This document shows positions 42,121 through 52,290 of a stretch of 64,000 bases of DNA, one piece after another. Numbering within the stretch: position 1 is the stretch's first letter; each line of letters starts with the position of its first letter. The position numbers were made by a program, and so were the translations under genes. The notes under the pieces are model-generated. The model was not told the DNA's origin. It saw nothing but the letters and a program-made list of their open reading frames with translations, and did no database searches. The DNA is from Chromatiales bacterium (lineage in GTDB: Bacteria > Pseudomonadota > Gammaproteobacteria > Steroidobacterales > GCA-2729495). The stretch covers positions 1 to 64,000 of the forward strand of contig JAEUQA010000067.1 in assembly GCA_016789845.1 (NCBI GenBank). The letters are read 5' to 3'.

Positions 42121-42831
42121 CTAGGCCTTCCGGACGGGAACCTCCGGCTCGTCCTCGTCGATCCCGGCCGCCTGGTTGGCGAAGAAGCGCCGGACCTTCA
42201 GCGCCTGCCGGAGCTTCGCGCGCCGCACGTAGGTCTGGGTGAGCAGGTCCTTCATGGTCTCCAGCAACACGGCGGCCCGGCGGCGGTCGTACTCCGGTTC
42301 CTGCCTGCCCTCGTCCGGGTCGAAGATGATCCGGCGCACGGCGTTGAAGGTGGGCTCGTCGATGTCGCCCAGCTCCTGCACCTCGGCGACGAGGTCGTAG
42401 ACCCGCAGCCGGCCGGCGTCGCCGACGTCCTCGAACACGGCGCGGGACGTCTGCCGGCACATGGCGGCGAAGGCCTGCCAGAGCCCGCTGCTGAAGCAGG
42501 CGAGCGCCTCCCGGAAGCGGGCCGCCACCGCGGGCGGCAGGTAGCTCAGGCTGAAGCGCTCGGGCGGCTGCTCCACCGGCTGGGGCAGCGGGTGGAGTTC
42601 CACCCGGTCGTCCCGCCAGGCCCGGGTGCGGTAGCGCAGGAACACCGGCGCCTTGCAGGCCGAGCACTGCAGGACGATGCCCACCTGGGCCGGCCGCTCG
42701 GCCTTGAGCTTGTTGAACGCCGGGTAGGCCGTCACCGTCATCGGCCCGATGGCCCCGCAGTGCGGGCACTCCATCGTGCCGGTGCCGCCGTCGCGCTCGA
42801 AGCGGCCGTCTGCGGTGATGCTGGCTGTCAT
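42121..42831 (-). CDS. Zinc-ribbon protein, DUF4145-like
   Basis: I cannot name this 236-residue soluble protein with certainty. It starts with a two-knuckle zinc ribbon (CPHCGAIGP and LQCSACKAP). A helical part (FREALACFSSGLWQAFAAMC, RQTSRAVFEDVG, then LLETMKDLLTQTYVRRAKL) recalls DUF4145-type domains found in phage-defence and signalling proteins, but could equally be a plain metabolic adaptor. It lies 25 bases after ettA on the same strand, so may be co-transcribed. Confidence 0.55.
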   Translation of the reverse strand: MTASITADGRFERDGGTGTMECPHCGAIGPMTVTAYPAFNKLKAERPAQVGIVLQCSACKAPVFLRYRTRAWRDDRVELHPLPQPVEQPPERFSLSYLPPAVAARFREALACFSSGLWQAFAAMCRQTSRAVFEDVGDAGRLRVYDLVAEVQELGDIDEPTFNAVRRIIFDPDEGRQEPEYDRRRAAVLLETMKDLLTQTYVRRAKLRQALKVRRFFANQAAGIDEDEPEVPVRKA

Positions 42832-42856
42832 ACGGTTGCCATCCTGTCCCGGGTGT

Positions 42857-44530
42857 TCAGCGGGTGAGCGGCTTGAAGCGGATCCGGTGCGGGTTGTTGG
42901 CGTCGTCGCCCAGCCGCCGGTGCAGGTCGGCGTCGTACTCCGTGTAGTTGCCCTGGAACCAGACCACCTGGCTGTTGCCCTCGAAGGCCAGGATGTGGGT
43001 CGCGATGCGGTCCAGGAACCAGCGGTCGTGGGAAATCACGATGGCGCAGCCGGGGAACTCCAGCAGGGCCTCTTCCAAGGCCCGCAAGGTTTCCACGTCC
43101 AGGTCGTTGGTGGGCTCGTCCAGCAGCAGCACGTTGCCGCCGGACTTCAGCACCTTGGCCAGGTGCACCCGGTTGCGCTCGCCGCCGGAGAGCTCGCCGA
43201 TCAGCTGCTGCTGCTGGGTGCCCTTGAAGTTGAAGCGGCCGCAGTAGGCACGGGCAGGCGTCTCGTACTTGCCGATGCGGAGGAGATCCTCGCCACCGGA
43301 GATTTCCTGGAAGACGGTCTTCGTGTCGTCCAGGGACTGGCGGGACTGGTCCACCGCGGCCAGCTGCACCGTGTCGCCGAAGCGGATCTCGCCACCGTCG
43401 GGCTTCTCCAGGCCGGTGAGCATGCGGAACAGGGTGGTCTTGCCGGCGCCGTTCGGGCCGATGATGCCGACGATGGCGCCGGGCGGCACCTGGAAGCTCA
43501 GGTCCTCGATCAGGAGGCGGTCGCCATAGCCCTTGCGCAGGTGGTTCACCTCGATCACGAGGTCGCCCAGGCGCGGCCCGGGCGGGATGTAGATTTCCTG
43601 GGTCTCCTGGCGCTGCTGGTACTCCTGGGACACCAACTCCTGGAAGCGGGAGAGGCGCGCCTTGCTCTTCGCCTGCCGGGCCTTGGGATTGGCCCGCACC
43701 CATTCCAGCTCGGCCTTGATGGTCTTCTGCCGGGCCTGCTCGGACTTCTCCTCCAGGGCCAGGCGCTTCTGCTTCTGGTCCAGCCACGAGGAGTAGTTGC
43801 CTTCCCAGGGGATGCCCTGGCCCCGGTCCAGCTCCAGGATCCAGCCGGCCACGTTGTCCAGGAAGTAGCGGTCGTGGGTCACGGCGATGACGGTTCCCGG
43901 ATAGCTTTCCAGGAAGCGCTCGAGCCAGGCGACGGAGGCGGCGTCCAGGTGGTTCGTGGGCTCGTCCAGCAGGAGCATGTCGGGCTCGGACAGCAGCAGG
44001 CGGCAGAGGGCCACGCGGCGGCGCTCGCCGCCGGACAGCTTCTCGACCTTCGCGTCCCAGTCCGGGAGGCGCAGGGCATCAGCCGCGATCTCCAGCTTGC
44101 GCTCGATCTCCCAGCCGTTCTTGGCGTCGATCTTGTCCTGGAGCTTGCCCTGCTCCTCCAGGAGCTTGTTCATGGCGTCGTCGTCCATGGGCTCCGCGAA
44201 CTTCTCGCTGATCTCGTTGAAGCGCTTGACGAGTGCGAACATCTCGCCGAGGCCTTCCTCGGCGATCTCCCGCACGGTCTTGCCCGCGGGCAGCTCCGGC
44301 TCCTGGGGCAGGTAGCCGATGCGGATGCCGGGCTGCGGGCGGGCCTCGCCCTCGAACTCCCTGTCCACGCCCGCCATGATGCGAAGGAGGGTGGACTTGC
44401 CGGAACCGTTGAGCCCGAGCACGCCGATCTTGGCGCCGGGAAAGAAGCTGAGGGAGATGTCCTTGAGGATGAAGCGCTTGGGCGGGACGATCTTGCCCAC
44501 CCGGTTCATCGTGAAAACGTATTGCGCCAC
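42857..44530 (-). CDS. ettA: Energy-dependent translational throttle protein EttA (ABC-F)
   Basis: An ABC-F ATPase that binds the ribosomal E site and gates translation with energy state. The 557 residues hold two ABC cassettes with Walker [10 protein letters not shown] and GPNGAGKTT, signatures [12 protein letters not shown] and [13 protein letters not shown], and the arm/linker of EttA. The GTG start at 44530 gives the conserved [18 protein letters not shown]. The frame upstream is not conserved. Length matches E. coli EttA. Confidence 0.96.
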   Translation of the reverse strand: MAQYVFTMNRVGKIVPPKRFILKDISLSFFPGAKIGVLGLNGSGKSTLLRIMAGVDREFEGEARPQPGIRIGYLPQEPELPAGKTVREIAEEGLGEMFALVKRFNEISEKFAEPMDDDAMNKLLEEQGKLQDKIDAKNGWEIERKLEIAADALRLPDWDAKVEKLSGGERRRVALCRLLLSEPDMLLLDEPTNHLDAASVAWLERFLESYPGTVIAVTHDRYFLDNVAGWILELDRGQGIPWEGNYSSWLDQKQKRLALEEKSEQARQKTIKAELEWVRANPKARQAKSKARLSRFQELVSQEYQQRQETQEIYIPPGPRLGDLVIEVNHLRKGYGDRLLIEDLSFQVPPGAIVGIIGPNGAGKTTLFRMLTGLEKPDGGEIRFGDTVQLAAVDQSRQSLDDTKTVFQEISGGEDLLRIGKYETPARAYCGRFNFKGTQQQQLIGELSGGERNRVHLAKVLKSGGNVLLLDEPTNDLDVETLRALEEALLEFPGCAIVISHDRWFLDRIATHILAFEGNSQVVWFQGNYTEYDADLHRRLGDDANNPHRIRFKPLTR

Positions 44531-44589
44531 TGGTGATCCTGGATTCTGGCCGCGTGCTGGAGGGAATGGAAAGACCCGTTCATTATCGG

Positions 44590-44607
44590 GCAAGGACCAC
44601 ACCTTGC
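44590..44607. promoter_or_regulatory. Inverted repeat before the HDAC-family gene
   Basis: GCAAGG and CCTTGC face each other over six bases and lie directly upstream of a perfect TATACT at 44613-44618. It could be an operator for the deacetylase-family gene starting at 44654. The short arms make chance occurrence quite possible. Confidence 0.3.
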
Positions 44608-44653
44608 AAAGCTATACTCGGGGTCCTCGCAAGAGAACAGACGGGTAGCGGCG

Positions 44654-45622
44654 GTGGCCTCGGGACGCAACGACGTGCTCGTGATGAAGGGCGCGAACAT
44701 CGCCGCCTACGGCTTTGGCGATGGCCATCCGTTCGGACCCGACCGGCACGATGCCTTCCATCGCGAACTGGCGGAGCGGGGCTTCGGCGACCGCGTCACC
44801 CTGGCCAGCGCGTCCGAGGCGACCCACGCCGAGATCGCCGCATTCCATACCCGCGAGCACATCTCCCGCGTCGAGACCCTGTGCCTCGAGGGCACGGGCT
44901 GGCTGGACGCAGGCGACACGCCCGCCCGTCGGGGCCTGGACGCCGCCGCAGCCGCCGTCGTCGGCGCGTCGGTCTTCGCCATGGAGCACATCATGGCCGG
45001 CCACGCGCGCCGCGCCTTCGTGCCCATCGCCGGCCTGCATCACGCGGCCCGGGACCGGGCGGCGGGCTTCTGCGTCTACAACGACTGCGGCGTCGTACTG
45101 GAGCTGCTGCGCTCCCGCCACGGCCTGCAGCGCGTGGCCTACGTGGACATCGACGCCCACCATGGGGATGGCGTGTTCTACGCCTTCGAGGACGATCCGG
45201 CCATCGGCTTCGCGGATATCCACGAGGATGGCCGCTACCTGTACCCCGGCACCGGCGCTGCCGCGGAGACCGGACGGGGCGCGGCTGCCGGCACCAAGCT
45301 GAACATTCCGCTGGCGCCGGGGGCGGGGGACAACGAGTTCCGCAAGGCCTGGGAGCGCGTGGAGGGCTACCTGGGGGACTTCCGGCCCGAGTTCATCCTG
45401 TTCCAGTGCGGGGCCGACAGCCTGGCCGGGGACCCGATCACCCACCTGCGGTTCTCGCCGGCGGCGCACGGCTATGCTGCCGCGCGGTTGTGCGCCCTGG
45501 CCGATCGCTGGTGCGAGGGGCGGCTGCTGGCGACCGGCGGCGGCGGGTACAACCGGCGCAACCTGGCGCTGGCCTGGACCGCCGTGGTGGAGTCCTTCGT
45601 CGCGGCCGGCCAAGCCGCCTGA
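44654..45622 (+). CDS. Histone-deacetylase-family (AcuC/HdaH-like) hydrolase
   Basis: A zinc-dependent deacetylase or amidohydrolase of the arginase/HDAC fold, 322 residues. Seen: AGLHHAARDRAAGFCVYND (catalytic His pair), VDIDAHHGDGVFYAF (zinc Asp and His), the second zinc Asp region (CGADSLAGDPITHL), and TGGGGYNRRNLALAW. Likely substrates are acetylated polyamines or acetyl-lysine (AcuC). GTG 44654 is used; ATG 44684 is an alternative. It is followed 75 bases later by glyA on the same strand. Confidence 0.87.
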   Translation: MASGRNDVLVMKGANIAAYGFGDGHPFGPDRHDAFHRELAERGFGDRVTLASASEATHAEIAAFHTREHISRVETLCLEGTGWLDAGDTPARRGLDAAAAAVVGASVFAMEHIMAGHARRAFVPIAGLHHAARDRAAGFCVYNDCGVVLELLRSRHGLQRVAYVDIDAHHGDGVFYAFEDDPAIGFADIHEDGRYLYPGTGAAAETGRGAAAGTKLNIPLAPGAGDNEFRKAWERVEGYLGDFRPEFILFQCGADSLAGDPITHLRFSPAAHGYAAARLCALADRWCEGRLLATGGGGYNRRNLALAWTAVVESFVAAGQAA

Positions 45623-45697
45623 GAGGGCCGCCTGAGAGGCCGCCTGGACCCCGGCCCTCGGGTTAGAATGACGGGCTTTCCCCCGCGGAGCCCGCCC

Positions 45698-46966
45698 ATG
45701 CTCAATACCCATACCGACCTGGCCGGGTTCGACCCGGAACTCGCCCGATCCATCCAGAGCGAAGAGCGCCGCCAGGAAGAGCATGTCGAGCTGATCGCCT
45801 CCGAGAACTACGTGAGCCGGCGGGTGCTGGAAGCCCAGGGCTCGGTCCTGACCAACAAGTACGCCGAGGGCTATCCCGGCAAGCGCTACTACGGTGGTTG
45901 CCAGTACGTGGACATCGCCGAGAACCTCGCCATCGAGCGGGCCAAGCAGCTGTTCGGTGCCGCCTACGCGAACGTCCAGCCACATTCCGGCTCCCAGGCC
46001 AATGCGGCGGTCTACCTGGGCCTGCTGCAGCCGGGCGACACGGTGCTCGGCATGAGCCTGGCCCACGGCGGCCATCTCACCCACGGCTCGCCCGTCAACT
46101 TCTCCGGGAAGCTGTTCCACATCGTGTCCTACGGCGTGGATGCCACGACGGGGCTCATCGACTACGACCAGGTGGCGCGGCTCGCGGGCGAGCACAAGCC
46201 GAAGATGATCATCGCCGGCTTCTCGGCCTACTCGCGGGTCGTGGACTGGCAGAAGTTCCGGGAGATCGCCGACAGCGTCGGCGCCTACCTGTTCGTCGAC
46301 ATGGCCCACGTGGCGGGCCTCGTGGCCGCGGGCGAGTACCCGAACCCCGTGCCGTTCGCCGACGTCACCACGACAACCACCCACAAGACGCTCCGCGGCC
46401 CCCGCGGCGGCCTGATCCTCGCCCGGCCCTGCGTTGACCCCGAGCGGGACGACATCCACAAGAAGATGAACTCCCTCATCTTCCCGGGCACCCAGGGCGG
46501 CCCCCTGATGCACGTGATCGCCGCCAAGGCGGTGGCCTTCCTCGAGGCGCTGCAGCCCGAGTTCAGGGCCTACCAGAAGGAAGTGAAGGCCAATGCCGCG
46601 CTCATGGCCCAGGTCCTCATGGAGCGGGGCTACAAGATCGTGTCCGGCGGCACCGAGAACCACATGTTCCTGCTGGACCTGATCGACAAGGGCATCACGG
46701 GCAAGGACGCCGACGCCGTGCTCGATGCGGCCCACATCACCGTCAACAAGAACGCGGTGCCCAACGACCCGCGCTCGCCCTTCGTCACCAGCGGCCTCCG
46801 GCTTGGCACTCCTGCCGTGACCACCCGTGGCTTCCGTGCCGCCGAGATCCGCCAGCTGACGGGCTGGATTGCCGACATCCTGGACGACATCAGGGACGAG
46901 CCGCGGGCGGCAAAGGTCCGCCAGCAGGTGATCGAACTCTGCGGGCGGTTCCCGGTCTACCAGTAA
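45698..46966 (+). CDS. glyA: Serine hydroxymethyltransferase
   Basis: A PLP enzyme interconverting serine and glycine with tetrahydrofolate, 422 residues. The PLP-Lys motif [14 protein letters not shown] is intact, as is [18 protein letters not shown] 45698 (preceded by GGAG) is preferred over ATG 45668, which lies next to a -10-like TAGAAT. It is followed 22 bases later by nrdR, the usual gammaproteobacterial order. Confidence 0.97.
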   Translation: MLNTHTDLAGFDPELARSIQSEERRQEEHVELIASENYVSRRVLEAQGSVLTNKYAEGYPGKRYYGGCQYVDIAENLAIERAKQLFGAAYANVQPHSGSQANAAVYLGLLQPGDTVLGMSLAHGGHLTHGSPVNFSGKLFHIVSYGVDATTGLIDYDQVARLAGEHKPKMIIAGFSAYSRVVDWQKFREIADSVGAYLFVDMAHVAGLVAAGEYPNPVPFADVTTTTTHKTLRGPRGGLILARPCVDPERDDIHKKMNSLIFPGTQGGPLMHVIAAKAVAFLEALQPEFRAYQKEVKANAALMAQVLMERGYKIVSGGTENHMFLLDLIDKGITGKDADAVLDAAHITVNKNAVPNDPRSPFVTSGLRLGTPAVTTRGFRAAEIRQLTGWIADILDDIRDEPRAAKVRQQVIELCGRFPVYQ

Positions 46967-46988
46967 CTCCGGGCGACGGTGCCAGTCG

Positions 46989-47495
46989 ATGCACTGCCCG
47001 TTCTGCAGTCATCAGGAAACCAAGGTCATCGATTCGCGCCTCGCGGGCGAAGGGACCCAGATCCGCCGGCGTCGCGAGTGCCTCGGCTGCGGCGAGCGCT
47101 TCACGACCTTCGAGAGCGCGGAGCTCGTCATGCCGCGCGTGGTGAAGCGTGATGACAGCCGCGAGCCCTTCGACGACCACAAGCTGCGCAGCGGGATGAT
47201 CCGGGCGCTGGAGAAGCGGCCGGTGAGCAGCGAGGCGGTGGAGGAGGCCCTGGCCCGCGTGACCCACAAGCTGCAGACGATGGGCGAGCGGGAGGTGCCG
47301 TCCCGCCGCATCGGCGACCTGGTCATGGAGGAGCTGCGGGCCCTCGACGAGGTGGCCTACGTCCGGTACGCCTCGGTGTACAGGAGCTTCCAGGACGTGG
47401 AATCGTTCCAGGAGGAGATCCGCAAGCTGCGGGAACTGGACGACCAGGACCGGCGCCGCGACCAGCTGCCGCTGCTGCCGGACGAGCCCGCATGA
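46989..47495 (+). CDS. nrdR: Transcriptional repressor NrdR
   Basis: An ATP/dATP-sensing repressor of ribonucleotide reductase genes. The N-terminal zinc ribbon (CPFCSHQ and CLGCGERF) binds NrdR boxes; the ATP-cone domain ([17 protein letters not shown]) follows. The 168 residues are slightly longer than the E. coli protein because of a charged C-terminal tail ([14 protein letters not shown]). The stop overlaps ribD (ATGA). Confidence 0.96.
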   Translation: MHCPFCSHQETKVIDSRLAGEGTQIRRRRECLGCGERFTTFESAELVMPRVVKRDDSREPFDDHKLRSGMIRALEKRPVSSEAVEEALARVTHKLQTMGEREVPSRRIGDLVMEELRALDEVAYVRYASVYRSFQDVESFQEEIRKLRELDDQDRRRDQLPLLPDEPA

Positions 47496-48619
47496 CGTTC
47501 ACCGTCACCGATCGCCGGCACATGGCCCGCGCGCTGCAGCTCGCCGCCCGGGGCCTGAACACCACCCACCCGAATCCCCGCGTCGGCTGCGTGATCGCCG
47601 ACGGCGAGGCCGTCGTCGCGGAAGGCTGGCATAGGCGTGCCGGCGGGCCCCATGCGGAAGCGGACGCGCTGGCGAAGGCGGGCGATGCCGCGCGGGGCGC
47701 CACGGCTTACGTCACGCTGGAGCCCTGCTGTCACACCGGGCGCACGCCGCCCTGCACGGCGGCGTTGATTGCCGCCGGCGTGGGCCGCGTCGTCTTCGGC
47801 GCTTCTGACCCGAATCCCCGGGTGAACGGCGGCGGCGAGCAGGCGCTCCGGGCGGCGGGCATCGAGGTCAGCGGCGGGCTGCTGGCCGCCGAGTCGGAGC
47901 GCCTGAACGCGGGTTTCATGCTCCGGATGCGCCGGGGCTGGCCCCTCGTCCGGAGCAAGATCGCCGCCACGCTCGACGGCCGCACGGCGCTCGCCGACGG
48001 GCGCAGCCAGTGGCTCACGGGGGAGGCGGCCCGGGCGGACGTGCAGCGCTGGCGGGCCCGGAGCGCGGCGATCCTGACGGGCATCGGCACCGTCCTCGCC
48101 GACGACCCCGCCATGACGGTGCGCGAGGCCGGGCAGGCGCTGCCGGTCCAGCCGCTGCGGGTGGTCCTGGATTCCGGCTACCGGACGCCACCGACGGCCC
48201 GGATCCTTCACCGGCCCGGCGACGTGCTGCTGTTCGGGGCCGCCGCGGGTCCGGCCGCTGATGCGCGACGCCATGCCCTGGCGTCCCAGGGCGCCCTGGT
48301 CGAGGCGGCGGCCAACGACGCCGGGCGCGTCGACCTGATGGCCGTGGTTCGCCGCCTCGGCGAGCTGGAGATCAACGAAGTGTGGGTCGAGTCAGGCCCG
48401 GTCCTTAACGGTGCGCTGCTGGCGGCTGGCCTGATCGACGAACTGGTGGTCTACCAGGCTGCCAGCGTGCTCGGTGCCAGTGCCCGCGGCATGTTCGACG
48501 CGGCTCCTCCGGCCGACCTGGCTGCCCGGCCCCGGTTCCGGCTGCAGGAGGTGCGACAGGTGGGCGACGACCTGCGACTCATATACATGCCGGCAACGAC
48601 TGCGGGAAAATCCAGCTGA
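47492..48619 (+). CDS. ribD: Riboflavin biosynthesis deaminase/reductase RibD
   Basis: A bifunctional enzyme for steps 2-3 of riboflavin synthesis, 375 residues. The N-terminal cytidine-deaminase-like domain has HAEADAL and [14 protein letters not shown] with the zinc Cys residues. The C-terminal DHFR-like reductase has [20 protein letters not shown] and [13 protein letters not shown]. The start overlaps nrdR and the stop shares one base with ribE (TGATG). Confidence 0.96.
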   Translation: MTFTVTDRRHMARALQLAARGLNTTHPNPRVGCVIADGEAVVAEGWHRRAGGPHAEADALAKAGDAARGATAYVTLEPCCHTGRTPPCTAALIAAGVGRVVFGASDPNPRVNGGGEQALRAAGIEVSGGLLAAESERLNAGFMLRMRRGWPLVRSKIAATLDGRTALADGRSQWLTGEAARADVQRWRARSAAILTGIGTVLADDPAMTVREAGQALPVQPLRVVLDSGYRTPPTARILHRPGDVLLFGAAAGPAADARRHALASQGALVEAAANDAGRVDLMAVVRRLGELEINEVWVESGPVLNGALLAAGLIDELVVYQAASVLGASARGMFDAAPPADLAARPRFRLQEVRQVGDDLRLIYMPATTAGKSS

Positions 48620-49212
48620 TGTTCACGGGAATCGTCCAGGCCGTTGGCGCCGTCCGCTCCGTCACCCCGGTCGCTTCCGGGCGGCGCCTCGTCATCGACC
48701 TCGGTGCCCTGGCCACCCGGCCGATGAACGTCGGCGACAGCATCGCGGTGAATGGCGCTTGCCTGACCGCCGTGGAGTTCGGGGCGGGGACCTTCGCCGC
48801 GGACGTCTCGGCCGAGACCCTGCGCGTCACCACCCTGGGCGGCCTGGCATCGGGGAGCCCGGTGAACCTGGAACCTGCATTGACGCTGGCCGAACCCCTC
48901 GGCGGTCATCTCGTCACCGGGCACGTGGATGGGGTGGGCGAGGTGGCCGAGCAGCGGGAGGAGGGTGGCACCGCGATCCTGCGCTTCCGGCTGCCGGAAG
49001 CCCTGCGGCGCTACGTCGCCAGGAAGGGCTCCGTCTGCATCGACGGGGTGAGCCTGACCGTCAATGACGTGGCGGACGGCCTGGTGCTCGTTACCCTGGT
49101 CCCCCACACGCTGGCGAACACAATCATGCAACACTATCGCATCGGTTCCCGGGTCAACGTCGAAGTGGACCTGGTGGCGCGCTACGTGGAAAGGCTGCTG
49201 GGCAATTCATGA
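48619..49212 (+). CDS. ribE: Riboflavin synthase alpha chain
   Basis: Dismutates two lumazines to riboflavin. The 197 residues show two tandem lumazine-binding barrels ([14 protein letters not shown] with GACLT; then GGHLVTGHVDGVGEV with IDGVSLTVNDV). It is coupled to ribD upstream and to ribBA downstream (ATGA). Confidence 0.95.
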   Translation: MFTGIVQAVGAVRSVTPVASGRRLVIDLGALATRPMNVGDSIAVNGACLTAVEFGAGTFAADVSAETLRVTTLGGLASGSPVNLEPALTLAEPLGGHLVTGHVDGVGEVAEQREEGGTAILRFRLPEALRRYVARKGSVCIDGVSLTVNDVADGLVLVTLVPHTLANTIMQHYRIGSRVNVEVDLVARYVERLLGNS

Positions 49213-50408
49213 CGCCGTTGGATAAAGCCATACCCGCTGGCGCGATCGCGCCTGTAGGAGCGCCTTCAGGCGCGAATCACACGGGCTTCAGCCCCGTCCC
49301 TGCCATCGTCGAGGACCTGCGGCAGGGGAAGATGGTCATCATCGTCGACGACGAGGACCGGGAGAACGAGGGTGACCTGATCATGGCCGCCGCCCGGGTC
49401 CGGCCCGAGGACATCAATTTCATGGCGCGCTTCGGCCGGGGGCTCATCTGCCTGACCCTCACCCGCGCCCGCTGCCAGCAGTTGCGCCTGCCGCTGATGG
49501 TCGGCGACACCGACCGCCAGCAGAGCACCAACTTCACGGTCTCCATCGAGGCCGCCGAGGGCGTCACCACCGGGATTTCTGCCCAGGACCGGGCCCGCAC
49601 CGTGCGGGTCGCGGTCAGCCAGGATGCCAACCCGGAAGACATCCGCCAGCCCGGCCACATCTTCCCCCTCATGGCCCAGTCGGGCGGCGTGCTGACCCGC
49701 GCCGGGCACACCGAGGCCGGCTGCGACCTGGCGCGCCTCGCCGGCTTCGAGCCGGCGGCGGTGATCGTGGAGATCCTCAACGACGACGGCACCATGGCCC
49801 GCCGGCCCCAGCTGGAGTCCTTCGCCCGGGAGCACGGCCTGAAGATCGGCACCATCGCCGACCTCATCCGCTACCGGCTCCAGCACGAGGAGTCCGTCGA
49901 GCGCGTCGCCGAGCACGCCGTGGAGACGGAGTTCGGTCCTTTCCGCCTGCTCGCCTACGAGGACCACGTCAGCCGCAACGTGCACCTGGCCCTCGTGAAG
50001 GGCGACCTCATGCGCCCCGAGCCGCCGCTGGTGCGCGTCCATGTGCAGGACACCCTCGGCGACGTGGTGGGCGTGCGCAGCCCCGAGCTGGGCTGGCCCC
50101 TGCGCGCCGCCATGGAGCAGATCGCCAGCGCCGGACACGGCGTCGTCGTGCTGCTCCACTATGGCGAGTCGCCCCGGGAGTTGCTGGCGGCGTTTCGCTC
50201 GCTTGGCCGGGATCCGGGCGGAGAGCGGCCCCCGCCACCCGGCGGGCAGGTCCTCCGCAGCTACGGCACCGGTGCCCAGATCCTGCGGGACCTGGGCGTC
50301 CACCGGATGCGGGTCCTCAGCGCCCCGAAGCAGATGCACGGCCTATCGGCCTTCGGGCTCGAGGTAGTAGAGTACGTGGACGCGCCGGAACGGCGCCCCG
50401 GTGGCTGA
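49209..50408 (+). CDS. ribB: DHBP synthase RibB with degenerate GTP-cyclohydrolase-II-like domain
   Basis: Makes 3,4-dihydroxy-2-butanone 4-phosphate from ribulose 5-phosphate. The first domain is intact ([36 protein letters not shown]). The C-terminal half has the RibA fold ([40 protein letters not shown]), but the zinc-Cys region reads [20 protein letters not shown] with no Cys, so cyclohydrolase activity is probably lost. The N-terminal extension of about 34 residues is partly encoded by a REP-like palindrome (residues 15-23). It follows ribE (ATGA) and precedes ribH by nine bases. Confidence 0.9.
   Translation: MTPLDKAIPAGAIAPVGAPSGANHTGFSPVPAIVEDLRQGKMVIIVDDEDRENEGDLIMAAARVRPEDINFMARFGRGLICLTLTRARCQQLRLPLMVGDTDRQQSTNFTVSIEAAEGVTTGISAQDRARTVRVAVSQDANPEDIRQPGHIFPLMAQSGGVLTRAGHTEAGCDLARLAGFEPAAVIVEILNDDGTMARRPQLESFAREHGLKIGTIADLIRYRLQHEESVERVAEHAVETEFGPFRLLAYEDHVSRNVHLALVKGDLMRPEPPLVRVHVQDTLGDVVGVRSPELGWPLRAAMEQIASAGHGVVVLLHYGESPRELLAAFRSLGRDPGGERPPPPGGQVLRSYGTGAQILRDLGVHRMRVLSAPKQMHGLSAFGLEVVEYVDAPERRPGG
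49252..49275 (+). repeat. REP-like palindrome inside the ribB coding region
   Basis: CTGTAGGAG followed by the hairpin GCGCC-TTCA-GGCGC. The copy at 30-53 has GCGGC-TTCA-GCCGC, so the stem is kept by compensating changes. Here it is read in frame without a stop as PVGAPSGAN. Confidence 0.75.
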
Positions 50409-50417
50409 TCGCGGCAC

Positions 50418-50885
50418 ATGCGCATGCTCGAAGGACAACTCATCGCCCGCGACGTGCGCATCGTGATCCTCGCCGCGCGTTTCAACGAGCTGATCGTCCG
50501 CAGCCTGGTGGACGGCGCCGTGGACGCCCTGAAGCGGCACGGCGCGGGTGATGCCGACATCCACGTCGTCCGGGTGCCTGGCGCCTTCGAGCTGCCGCTC
50601 GCCGCCCAGCGCCTCGCGAAGCTGCGCAAGTACGACGGCATCGCAGCCCTGGGCGCCGTGATCCGCGGCCAGACGCCCCATTTCGACTTCGTCTGCGGCG
50701 AGTGCGCCGCGGGCCTCAATCGCGTGAGCCTCGAGCACGGTATCCCGATCGGCTTCGGCGTGCTCACCACCGACACCATGGACCAGGCCATGGACCGGGC
50801 AGGCGGCAAGGCCGGCAACAAGGGCGCCGACGCCGTGCTGGCGACCCTCGAGATGGTCAACCTCCTGCGCCAGCTGGAGGCCTGA
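50418..50885 (+). CDS. ribH: 6,7-dimethyl-8-ribityllumazine synthase
   Basis: Lumazine synthase, 155 residues, forming icosahedral or pentameric shells. The conserved parts RVPGAFELPLAAQRLAK, GAVIRGQTPHFDFVCGE and GVLTTDTMDQAMDRAGGKAG are seen, with the catalytic His in the TPHFDFV loop. ATG 50418 is used; ATG 50424 is also possible. Confidence 0.96.
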   Translation: MRMLEGQLIARDVRIVILAARFNELIVRSLVDGAVDALKRHGAGDADIHVVRVPGAFELPLAAQRLAKLRKYDGIAALGAVIRGQTPHFDFVCGECAAGLNRVSLEHGIPIGFGVLTTDTMDQAMDRAGGKAGNKGADAVLATLEMVNLLRQLEA

Positions 50886-50895
50886 GGCCCGCATC

Positions 50896-51312
50896 ATGGC
50901 TGCCACCGGTCGGCACGGTTCGCGCCGCCTGCTGGTGCAGGCGCTCTACCAGCGTCAGCTCGCCGGGCACACGGCAGCCGAGATCACGGCGCAGTTCTCT
51001 TCGCAGAAGGACTTCGAGAAGGTCGACGTCGAGTACTTCCGCCGGCTGCTCGGCGAGATACTGGCCGACACCGCGGGGCTCGATGCGCTGATTGCCGGCG
51101 ATGCCGACCGGCCGGTGGCGCAGCTGGACCCGGTGGAGCACGCCATCCTCTGGCTGGGGCTCATGGAGCTCCGGGCCCATCCGGAGATTCCCGTGAAGGT
51201 CGTGATCACGGAGGCCGTACAGCTGGCGAAGGAATTCGGCGCCACGGACGGCCACCGCTACATCAACGCACTGCTGGACAAGGTCGCCCCGAAACTGCGC
51301 ACGGCGGCCTGA
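50896..51312 (+). CDS. nusB: Transcription antitermination protein NusB
   Basis: A 138-residue all-helical RNA-binding factor of the rRNA antitermination complex. RRLLVQALYQRQLAGH and EAVQLAKEFGATDGHRYING are typical. It follows ribH as in most gammaproteobacteria. Confidence 0.95.
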   Translation: MAATGRHGSRRLLVQALYQRQLAGHTAAEITAQFSSQKDFEKVDVEYFRRLLGEILADTAGLDALIAGDADRPVAQLDPVEHAILWLGLMELRAHPEIPVKVVITEAVQLAKEFGATDGHRYINALLDKVAPKLRTAA

Positions 51313-51330
51313 GTACCGACGAGGCCGGTC

Positions 51331-52290
51331 ATGGACGAACGAGCCCTGATCAGCACCTTCTTCGACCGCCGGCCGGCCGCGGGCAGGCCGGCCCGCCCTG
51401 ACGTGATCCTGGGGATAGGCGACGACGCTGCCGTGCTGCGGCTCGATCCCGGCTTCGATCTCGTCGTGGCCACCGACAGCATCGCGGAGGGCACGCATTT
51501 TCCGGCGGGGACTCCCGCCGCCTCGGTCGGTCACCGCTGCCTCGCCGTGAACCTCAGTGACATCGCCGCCATGGCGGCAGAGCCGCTGTGGTTCTCCCTG
51601 GCCCTGTCACTGCCGGAGTCGGACGAGGCCTGGGTCGGCGAGTTCGCGCGCGGGCTGTTCGAGCTTGCCGACCGTTTCGGCGTCGAGCTGGTGGGTGGCG
51701 ACACGGTGCGCGGGCCGTTGGGAGCGACCGTCACCATCCAGGGCCGGGCCCGGCCCGGCCGCACCGTCCTGCGGAGCGGGGCCGCCCCGGGTGATGGCGT
51801 GTGGGTCACCGGGCATCCCGGGGATGCGGTGGCCGGCCGGCTCCTTCTGCCGGAACCGGCCTCGGACCCGGCGGCAGAGGCCCTGCGCCAGCGCTTCCTC
51901 TACCCGGAGCCGCGCGTGCGGGAGGGCATGGCGCTGGCGGGCGTCGCCACCGCCATGCTGGACGTGTCCGATGGCCTCGATGACGACCTCCGCAAGCTGC
52001 TTGCCGCCAGCGGCGTCGGCGCGGAGATGGACGCCGGCGTGCTGCCGCTCAGCGACGAGCTGCGCAGCATCCGGGCAGGGACGGCCCTCGAGTGCGCGCT
52101 GACCGGCGGCGACGACTACGAGTTGTGCTTTACCGTGCGAAGCGCGGATGAGCCGCAACTGCGCGCGATCGCGACGGCCTGGCCCGTGCCCGTGACCCGC
52201 ATTGGCACTGTCGTTCCCGGGGCAGGATGCCGCTGGCGCCTGCGCGGGCAGGCGCTCGCCGTCCCCGACACCACGTACCGGCACTTCTGA
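51331..52290 (+). CDS. thiL: Thiamine-monophosphate kinase
   Basis: Phosphorylates thiamine phosphate to thiamine diphosphate. The 319 residues have PurM-like motifs: GIGDDAAVLRLD, LAVNLSDIAAMAAEP, GGDTVRGPLG and DVSDGLDDDLRK, plus TGGDDYELCF near the end. Its stop shares one base with the pgpA start (TGATG). Confidence 0.96.
   Translation: MDERALISTFFDRRPAAGRPARPDVILGIGDDAAVLRLDPGFDLVVATDSIAEGTHFPAGTPAASVGHRCLAVNLSDIAAMAAEPLWFSLALSLPESDEAWVGEFARGLFELADRFGVELVGGDTVRGPLGATVTIQGRARPGRTVLRSGAAPGDGVWVTGHPGDAVAGRLLLPEPASDPAAEALRQRFLYPEPRVREGMALAGVATAMLDVSDGLDDDLRKLLAASGVGAEMDAGVLPLSDELRSIRAGTALECALTGGDDYELCFTVRSADEPQLRAIATAWPVPVTRIGTVVPGAGCRWRLRGQALAVPDTTYRHF

Noticed and set aside
42121..42831. 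Defence-system gene (because of the DUF4145-like look and nearby vapBC)
   Set aside because: The neighbours are ettA and a toxin-antitoxin pair only; no nuclease, helicase or reverse transcriptase is present, so a defence island is not supported.
49150..49330. FMN riboswitch before ribB
   Set aside because: ribB starts within the ribE stop and there is no leader to hold an RFN element; the palindrome present is the REP-like repeat.
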